From the IMG/VR virus record IMGVR_UViG_3300044611_001951, positions 1 through 52,937 of that record: DNA of 52,937 bases. One strand, 5' to 3'. The notes beneath the pieces were generated by a model. The model worked only from the letters and a program-made list of their open reading frames with translations, made no database searches and was not told the origin of the DNA. Below are positions 48,801 through 52,937 of this stretch, piece after piece (the first letter of the stretch is position 1; the number at the start of each line of letters is the position of its first letter). The DNA is from a virus. A program made the position numbers and the translations under genes.

Positions 48801-50934
48801 CGACCTGGCGCGGCTCGCGTGCGCGCGGCGCCGGAGCCTGGACTCCAAGGCGTCCCAGCGCGGCCTCCGGGTTGCTGAGGATGTCGCCAGCGAGAGCCTC
48901 GGCCCATTCCGCTTGCGAGAAGCCCTGCGGCGCGCGCGCGGCGGGCTCGCCCTGGCTCTCGGGTCGAACCGCGCCCGGCGCTGCGCCAGGCCCTCCTGCG
49001 GGCTCCAGCGGGCCAGGGTCCGGGAACGCCGCCGGACCGGCCGGGGGCTCGGTGTCGGGCGGCCGCTGCTGACGCGGGCCGTTGAGCGACTCGGCGCGAG
49101 CCTCCCAGCCCGCCATGAGCGCGTCGCGCTCGTAGGGCGTCTCGAAGGTCTGGTAGTCGGCCCACTCCTTCGGCGACGCCTTGCGGTACTCGTCGAACGC
49201 CTTGCGGAACGCCTCAACGTTCTCGTAGTTGCGTGGCTGCGCGATCTCGCGCGTGTAGGTGGCGATCTGCTTGTCGATCTGCGCTCGAGCTGCGGGCGGG
49301 GCCTTCTCCCACTCCTTGCCCCACTGGAACTTGTGGGCGTAGCCCGTGGCGAGGACGTGGCCGGCAAACGCGACCGCGCCGCCGATGGCCTCGGGGCTCG
49401 TGAGCCCGTCGATCATGCGCTTGGTCTTTTCCCACGGGTGCAGGTCGTCGTAGCCGGGGCTCGCAATCGCGCTGTGGTACGCGCCGAACACGATGCCGAG
49501 CGCGGCCGAGTCCATCGTGTTCTCGACCATCTTCGCGGCTTCGGTGCTCCAGCCTTGCCGCGCCAGCGTCTCGCGCAGCCCGCGCCCGCCCGCCGACAGC
49601 GCCGCCACGCGAGCCGTCATCTCGTCGACGCCCAGGGGCATCCCGATCTTGGGATCGGCGCCGCGAGCCGTGTGGTAGATCCCCGCCGCAGCGCGACCGA
49701 GCGGGCCAAGCTTCGACGCCGCGCGCCCCGTCACCGGGTCGTACTCGCCAGCGAGCTTGCGCATGAGGTTCGAGCGCACCAGGCGCACGACCTGGCTAGC
49801 GCCGGCCATCACGGCGCCGTCCTTCGCGCCCGTGAGTGCGCTTCCCGCCAGGTCCGAAGCGGAACCGATGCGCCCGTAGACGGCATCGTTCATCACCTGG
49901 TAGCCCACGAAGTCGCGGATGGTCTGGAAGCCCTGCGCGAACGGCGTCGCCGTCACAGCGCCGGCCGCGTCCGTGCGCGTCACGTTCTCGGCGGCCTTGA
50001 GCGTCTCGCCGACGTTCGAGCCCAACGCGCCAGTCACGCGCAGCGCCCCGGCCTTCGCCAGTGTCCCGGCCGCCTTGAGGTAGCCGCCCGTCGCCGCGAA
50101 GTCGGCCAGGAACCCAGCCGTGCGAACGATGTGCCCGCCGATGCCGATGTCGAGCGCGCCCTCGGCGTTCGCCTGCGCGAGCACCTCCTGCATGGCGCGG
50201 AGCTCCACCGGGTCCTGGAGCAGCGCGTAGGCTTCCTCGCGGTCGGCCGCGCTCAGCGCCGAGTCCCCGTCCGGCGAGAACGACGGCAGCGTCGCAAACG
50301 GCATGTCGGGGTCGGCCGTCGGCACGTCGAAGATCGGCGTCGTGTCCTCCCACGCGCCATCGCCGAGCGCCCACTCCGCGGTGCGCAGCACGGCCTCGCC
50401 AGCCTTCGCCATCGTCGAGATCGAGCCGAGCGGGATGCCCGTCGTCGGCAGTTCGCCGCGGTAGGCGCGCACCAGGCGCTCCTTGAAGGGCTCGTACTTC
50501 TCGACCGGGATACGCACCGGCACGCCGCCAGCGTCTACGTACAGCCCGCCGTCGGGGCCGCGGTAGCTCTCGCGGCGCGAGCGCCCCAGGAGATCCACGC
50601 GCCGCTCGCCCTCGTAGGCGCTCGAGTCCAGGTCGAAGTCGCCGAACTCAGGCGCAAGCTGCACCTGCGGAACCGGCACCATTTCGCCGCGGTTGCGCGC
50701 GTCGTAGTAGCCCTGGAACTGCTGACGTACCTGTCGCGCTTGCACGCCGACCGCATCCGGTCGCATCGCAGCGGCTTCCAGCCTGCGCGAGAGTTGCAGC
50801 CCTGCGGGGCCAGCCTCCGGCACGCCGCGCTCGTGGTCCTGAATGGCGAGGCTCAGCGCCTCAACCAGCTTGCGTCCGGTTCGTCGATTACCGGCGTCCG
50901 CGCCGCTTTGCGCGATCCCGTTGGGCTCGTTCAT
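42805..50934 (-). CDS. Giant polyvalent protein: ParB-like domain, metallopeptidase, LPD38-like region
   Basis: 2709 aa, the largest gene. The N-terminal ~450 residues contain long helical stretches (VRTAGFLADFAATGGYLKAA) that could form an ejection channel. Residues about 700-900 hold a ParB/DdrB-like nuclease-fold domain (VVVDGHQRTNAAKRL, D792-G-H-Q-R796). At 1230-1236 is HELAHVW (H1230, E1231, H1234), a zincin metallopeptidase motif. About 1,900-2,300 resembles the LPD38 domain of large polyvalent phage proteins (FRRGLTIGRPKHWTLN). Such proteins are packed in virions and delivered with DNA to counter host defences. It overlaps the upstream virion gene by 47 bases. Confidence 0.8.
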   Translation of the reverse strand: MNEPNGIAQSGADAGNRRTGRKLVEALSLAIQDHERGVPEAGPAGLQLSRRLEAAAMRPDAVGVQARQVRQQFQGYYDARNRGEMVPVPQVQLAPEFGDFDLDSSAYEGERRVDLLGRSRRESYRGPDGGLYVDAGGVPVRIPVEKYEPFKERLVRAYRGELPTTGIPLGSISTMAKAGEAVLRTAEWALGDGAWEDTTPIFDVPTADPDMPFATLPSFSPDGDSALSAADREEAYALLQDPVELRAMQEVLAQANAEGALDIGIGGHIVRTAGFLADFAATGGYLKAAGTLAKAGALRVTGALGSNVGETLKAAENVTRTDAAGAVTATPFAQGFQTIRDFVGYQVMNDAVYGRIGSASDLAGSALTGAKDGAVMAGASQVVRLVRSNLMRKLAGEYDPVTGRAASKLGPLGRAAAGIYHTARGADPKIGMPLGVDEMTARVAALSAGGRGLRETLARQGWSTEAAKMVENTMDSAALGIVFGAYHSAIASPGYDDLHPWEKTKRMIDGLTSPEAIGGAVAFAGHVLATGYAHKFQWGKEWEKAPPAARAQIDKQIATYTREIAQPRNYENVEAFRKAFDEYRKASPKEWADYQTFETPYERDALMAGWEARAESLNGPRQQRPPDTEPPAGPAAFPDPGPLEPAGGPGAAPGAVRPESQGEPAARAPQGFSQAEWAEALAGDILSNPEAALGRLGVQAPAPRAREPRQVAGEGPDLMRSIERVAELERIPATELVLAPEEMQYKSGTDPKTGRDPEGALSKLKSRDEWSEISAGTVLVYERASGERVVVDGHQRTNAAKRLSQGGEPIELNAFVVRESDGITAGQARALGAILNTRAGTGKALDVAKVIRDLGWTAEQVEQLGARGAFAKQAIGLSQLSDPVFAQVVNEQIPANFAAEIGRFVPRGDEARQLAAAQMIQRTAKNVEMAESIARGVATEDVFAGRQTDLFGGSDVKTMLELRTEIVSELRPQVKRLASAMKALAKNADVAREKNIGELDAETARTLANDQGALLSAIEMQAGKRGTLINELLNRHADELGKLPGERKRIAESALRELEALAQQGRLFGDSGAGPQAPAQPTGPSLFSDPNAYSRGQQRIGFPEDRRPVEPLTPEVERAWLGKLQGALFPPSEYRNERVKALVEQLVTKAGLPSKEAEAAVQLMEAHAEVWARSRGAKPEDWYAQRIAGFTNTTTPLPPPEGARSAVTFLNDGRAVLHALNKPRISDIVHELAHVWRRDLQGKALEAVEKWAGAAGGNWTRGAEEKWANAAERWFRQGRAPTPGLKGVFEQMGQWMRSLYRRIRGTGLDVEIPADVRKALEGLFDAGPIGEDVALQARLARLGPKERGAIFAANRNKPQYVGLSEPEVVAHELRGGLPTPARITPAIKIAQAGDSVRTAVDVMKLHGALESQIPYDSPDVHNAVIELARGGESYRQHFEARGSLEAFTFAVEAAQRAKAQTRDAILSSLPEGKIRERMPLAFEYADARQGTEPISPELLKRMKAAGLTDAKGRMDLLASAALGSHAQNEMALRALEHVGEHRLNAPQGAALPWIAFNRSPWEFRQTPLERAFSLQRRMDGLREKKWISPAFDKALLKVGALYGQMWSGNFVGRVNNATIQSAAMRVFGSREQFSDMLRARGEDALAALSERFGFRAPPSADMKLLQWAIESGRFAEMKGPQDFERYRKGSGYLFDLARDVSDVMTRLGQAAARFGYLDPKQIEKNAGRYVPHLYLSLENQDIVKELREGRLPSFAGRNMARGPESKDGITRVQIEDPFVWLSVVTHQEAKAIQYLGVLQDLKNGGYAITERQWSKLDPYSQNVYEPVTLEVVGASPSEANLSNGPARAQSIVMGNLLKEQLDPASGRPKSKQVTDTLLAYLGLDQDMKPSQDGKLYLPRQLVWELDGLTRQTFNAPEMDTIVDKAVYAYEQATRGFRRGLTIGRPKHWTLNLTTSVMSNHALNRLPMWDVAKSVLTGRGYFADAQRDIKGLLDLVKTGNLNVKPEKWTNEQWERVQLLQEAFRTLNGTTFTGVGIEASVVTDAMSAAVTPDITTAGLLRDLRNSGVPVESQAAWRVAAVDTVRRMTGGLTEFDRTLAKLGGSHDANERARAMANFTGFYQLWEMAFKWAATLRTIDTQPEAISLEHAVRYAAVGTADYANTSPLMRSFNSSYSSFSNPLFKKAEGEGGRWSRALMREALKGRFWMYTSTMTGPLMASVGAHPIRAAGSAAVMATMAGLLHRLSTQDPEEDASFQEALRGSMARAGTPIIDSATLEAASKIGMVWPNVTGGAMVPHEARSLLNETYKAMLGGSSLIFQAPSRGDETRVSSLEDLAPGWGNWIGAGHALQSAASKSPEQIASSLFDAMSLRAGELSIAMAHGAFGGLKLLTSEGPQAWLDSLKNVRDAASDALPAISPFFLASRDGQRMIEVAALNGQKIEEYARGIVQVDQPDPARNVGELLFSSLWRSQRLVQPQMGGVTEREALEAIVGRLFPESTRSDGPFWDKLKAAQADIHYQMSEVLSGAYDSWLRGGRSMSTFDAWLLPQMFSEQGAMQTLIRREPDPEKRQRMSEYFTRFVGSDEWSRVASTSLELARRRAMRPDFFRQAITNAMRDPSGQAMLNWLDREVVRKTPDREAVHDYAAIFFGAVQQPTVGTVRFQQWEQVLRRLYDYGYKPGVLTDDAAAALRRRGIKPELSGGPALNQALLRR

Positions 50935-52606
50935 TGGCTTGCGTCTCGCGCAGAGGTTTCACCGCCGCTTCGGAGATGAGACCCTGCGAGATCGCCAAGG
51001 TAGCGATCCGCTCGAAGTCCGACGAGCCGCGACTCGCGTGCTCCCGCAACTTCTCGCGGATCATCGCGCGGCCCTGCGGCGAGTTGAGCGTCTCGGAGCC
51101 GCCGCCGTTGACGCCGCCCACCAGCTTGTGCAGTTCGTCGACCGGACGCACGACGCGCGCGGCGGGGGCCTGCGGACGCGCCGGAGCCTGCGGCTGCGGG
51201 CGAGCGCCACGCATGGACTGCGGAGCCTCCTGCATCCCGCCGCGCTGCGGTGCGGCCTGCGGTTCAGCTTGCGGGGGAGCCTCGACGGGAGCGGAGCCCG
51301 CGCCGACGCGGCCGAAGTACGCCTGCTCGGCCGCCTGCGGTTCCATCACCGGCTGCGCTTGCTGCGCGCCCGGAGCCGTCGGTTCCTTCATCGTGAGGAA
51401 CGACATCGACGACGCGAGATCGGGCGGCGGCGGGGGCGGCGGCGGGGCCGACGCGGCGCCGGGACCGGACATCCCGGACATCAACGCTTGCCCGGCCTCG
51501 CGCTGCTCCGTTGGAAGCCCGTAGGCAAGCGCGCTTGCGCCCGAGAACGCTGCGCCGAGCCGCTGATCGCCAGCGATGGCGGCCTCGATGCGCGAGCGGA
51601 CGTCAGGCGTGAGATTGCCACCCACGATGCGGCCGCGCCTGGCGTCCCACATGACCGGCACGCCGTTCGTCGACGCGGCCTCGAGGTCGGCCTTGAACGC
51701 CGAGCGATCCGACGCCGAAACCGTGTAGGTCTTACCGAGCGCGTCAAGCGCGCCGGGAGACACGGGAAACACGGGCTCGCCTTGCAGCATGAAGCCGCCA
51801 TCGCCCTGTATCGCGCCGACCGCGCGCATCCGATCCGTCTCGGCCCCAGCGGCGCCCGTTGCCATCTGCTGCTGCTGCTGGACTTGGCCCATGAACGCCT
51901 CGGTCGCGCCAGCCTGGAACCCGTCGCCCGGCTGGAACTGGCCCGGACCCGGAGGCCCGACCTGCGGCCCCTGCATCGACTGGAGCGTCTGCTGGAACGC
52001 CTGGAACTTCTCGGGGTCGAACCGCCCGAAGGCGTCGACGGGGCTGCCCATCGAAGCTACGAAGCGCGTCGCGGCGTCCCGGCCCGCGCGAATCTGGCGC
52101 TGGTAGCTGTCGTTCTCCCGCGCACGCGCCATGTCGTCGGCCATCTTCTGGCGCGACGCCTGGCTATCTGCCTGCATGATGCCGAGCTGCTCGCGCTGGA
52201 GCCCCTCCATCACGCCGCGATAGCGCACGTCCTCGCCGAACTGGCGTTCGTTCAGGCCAAACGCGCGGTCCGCGTTCGCCTGGTCCATCGTGCGGCCTTC
52301 ACGCCGGAACGAGAGATCGGCCCCGAACTCCGTACGTCGCTGCTCGAGCTCCGCGTTCGCGCGCCGATCCGCCGCCGCCTGCCGGATCTGCTCGAGCGTG
52401 CTCTGCGCTTCGATCTCGCGGAGCTGCTCGTCCTTGCGCTGCCGGATCTGGAGGCCGAACTGCAAGCCCTGCACGGCCTGCGCGACGGCTCCCTGGATCG
52501 CCGCAAGCTGCGACTCGGCCGCACGCGACTGCGCGCCGATCAACGACGACATCGCGCCGCCGGTGTCCTGCGGGTTGGGAGCGCCGAAGAGTTGCGGAGT
52601 CGCCAT
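50888..52606 (-). CDS. Internal virion/ejection-type protein
   Basis: 572 aa. Residues about 20-190 are long Gln/Arg-rich helices (GLQFGLQIRQRKDEQLREIE, MQADSQASRQKMADDMARAR), typical of internal head or ejection proteins. A Pro run of eight to nine residues near 388 separates a helical N-terminal half from a Gln/Pro/Ala-rich tail. The end is helical and charged (IREKLREHASRGSSDFERIA). It follows the junction-spanning gene and overlaps the polyvalent gene. Function inferred from composition and order; no enzyme motif. Confidence 0.7.
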   Translation of the reverse strand: MATPQLFGAPNPQDTGGAMSSLIGAQSRAAESQLAAIQGAVAQAVQGLQFGLQIRQRKDEQLREIEAQSTLEQIRQAAADRRANAELEQRRTEFGADLSFRREGRTMDQANADRAFGLNERQFGEDVRYRGVMEGLQREQLGIMQADSQASRQKMADDMARARENDSYQRQIRAGRDAATRFVASMGSPVDAFGRFDPEKFQAFQQTLQSMQGPQVGPPGPGQFQPGDGFQAGATEAFMGQVQQQQQMATGAAGAETDRMRAVGAIQGDGGFMLQGEPVFPVSPGALDALGKTYTVSASDRSAFKADLEAASTNGVPVMWDARRGRIVGGNLTPDVRSRIEAAIAGDQRLGAAFSGASALAYGLPTEQREAGQALMSGMSGPGAASAPPPPPPPPDLASSMSFLTMKEPTAPGAQQAQPVMEPQAAEQAYFGRVGAGSAPVEAPPQAEPQAAPQRGGMQEAPQSMRGARPQPQAPARPQAPAARVVRPVDELHKLVGGVNGGGSETLNSPQGRAMIREKLREHASRGSSDFERIATLAISQGLISEAAVKPLRETQANERAQRDRAKRRGRR

Positions 52607-52636
52607 GACGGATCAGGAGAAGAGGTTGCCGAATCC

Positions 52637-52928
52637 CTACGCTGCGCCGCCCGCGCCAAGCAGGCCGCCCGCCAGCGAAGCGAAGCCGCCGATCCCGGCC
52701 GCCTTGCTCGACGCCTTCGCCGCCTTGTCGGCCGCCCACTTCTGCATCCCCACCGAGTCGTAGTACGCCTCGATCTGGTTGAGCGCGTTGAGCACCTGCG
52801 CCGAAAGGTCCATCTGGCCCTGCGCCATCTGGCCGCGCGCACCAGCGGCGAGCCCGCCAAGCTGCCCCGCGAACTGCATGTTCGCCTGCGGCGTGAAACG
52901 CCCGATGGCCGCCGCCGGGTTCACGCCG
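52637..52928 (-). CDS. 3' part of the junction-spanning virion protein
   Basis: Continuation of the gene that starts at 444; bases 52805-52928 duplicate 1-124, so the unique 3' portion is 52637-52804 (55 codons plus TAG). The reading frame is the same on both sides of the joint. The visible segment starts NPAAAIGRFTPQANMQFAG and ends in an Ala/Gly-rich helix (SLAGGLLGAGGAA). Confidence 0.85.
52805..52928. repeat. Terminal direct repeat, right copy
   Basis: Identical to 1-124. Joining the copies gives a circle of 52,804 bp and restores a complete 203-codon gene. Confidence 0.95.
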
Positions 52929-52937
52929 CAGGCGAAC
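52880..52937. repeat. Fold-back inverted repeat at the contig end
   Basis: GTTCGCCTGCGGCGTGAA (52880-52897) is the exact reverse complement of 52920-52937. In the left copy of the terminal repeat only the inner nine bases of this pairing exist (85-93 with 116-124) and the sequence then goes on differently. So the last nine bases (52929-52937) were copied from the opposite strand: an artefact of amplification or assembly, not phage sequence. Confidence 0.85.

Noticed and set aside
42805-50934. Virion RNA polymerase of N4 type in the giant gene
   Set aside because: No polymerase motif (for example a T/DxxGR or palm motif) was seen; the visible domains are ParB-like, zincin and LPD38-like.
44497-50979. 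A 2160-codon open frame on the plus strand opposite the polyvalent gene, and similar long frames at 4263-8120, 13587-17811, 17634-19616
   Set aside because: High GC at third positions keeps the antisense frame free of stops. Translations are Arg/His/Val/Leu mixtures with no domain, and the minus strand has clear motif-bearing genes.

Overview
The window is an essentially complete genome of a tailed double-stranded DNA phage, assembled as a circle of about 52,804 bp. The first 124 bases recur exactly at 52805-52928, and one gene runs off the left edge and continues in frame at the right edge. The last nine bases are a fold-back artefact. The DNA is strongly GC-rich with G/C-dominated third codon positions. 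No host gene, integrase, repressor, CRISPR array or insertion sequence was seen. A virion module with portal, scaffold, HK97-type coat, a tail adaptor, a T7 gp12-like nozzle, a giant polyvalent ejection-type protein, and no tape measure or sheath points to a podovirus-like particle. The host cannot be fixed from sequence; a high-GC Gram-negative is suggested by two lipoproteins with lipoboxes.

There are two long opposed transcription units. The late unit runs on the minus strand from 19989 down through position 1, across the circle junction, and from 52804 down to 40413: TerS candidate, TerL, small membrane protein, portal, scaffold, major capsid protein, fibre/decoration-like protein, holin candidate, adaptor, a lectin-rich tail protein, tail nozzle, small structural proteins, a 572-aa virion protein, a 2709-aa polyvalent protein (ParB-like domain plus HELAHVW metallopeptidase motif), a lipoprotein, an unknown virion-type protein and an alpha/beta-hydrolase esterase. 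The early/middle unit runs on the plus strand from about 20142 to 40416. The two units meet tail to tail with their last stop codons overlapping in the tetranucleotide CTAG (40413-40416).

The plus unit begins with a DUF1376-like replication-initiation candidate. It is interrupted by a two-gene minus-strand cassette (22596-23220), a CAU tRNA-like gene with initiator-like features and an 870-bp non-coding, repeat-rich stretch (origin candidate). It resumes with a zinc-finger MoxR-type AAA+ ATPase and a VWA protein (CobS/CobT-like pair), a YqaJ-type exonuclease and a RecT-like annealing protein. Then comes an array of about twenty tiny genes joined by ATGA/GTGA overlaps, which includes a C5-cytosine methyltransferase and RuvC resolvase near its end. 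A signal-peptide lipoprotein and an HNH nuclease close the unit. No DNA or RNA polymerase is visible, so replication and transcription presumably use host machinery, with phage recombination and resolution functions.

The control region between the two divergent units (19990-20204) holds a sigma70-like promoter for each direction flanking a long inverted repeat. The late promoter places its predicted start exactly on the A of the TerS ATG (leaderless), and a second promoter at 23277-23306 leaves a leader of only about three bases. The points most worth following are the MoxR-VWA pair, the initiator-like tRNA together with leaderless starts, the early surface lipoprotein, the repeat-rich non-coding region, and the unidentified lysis machinery.
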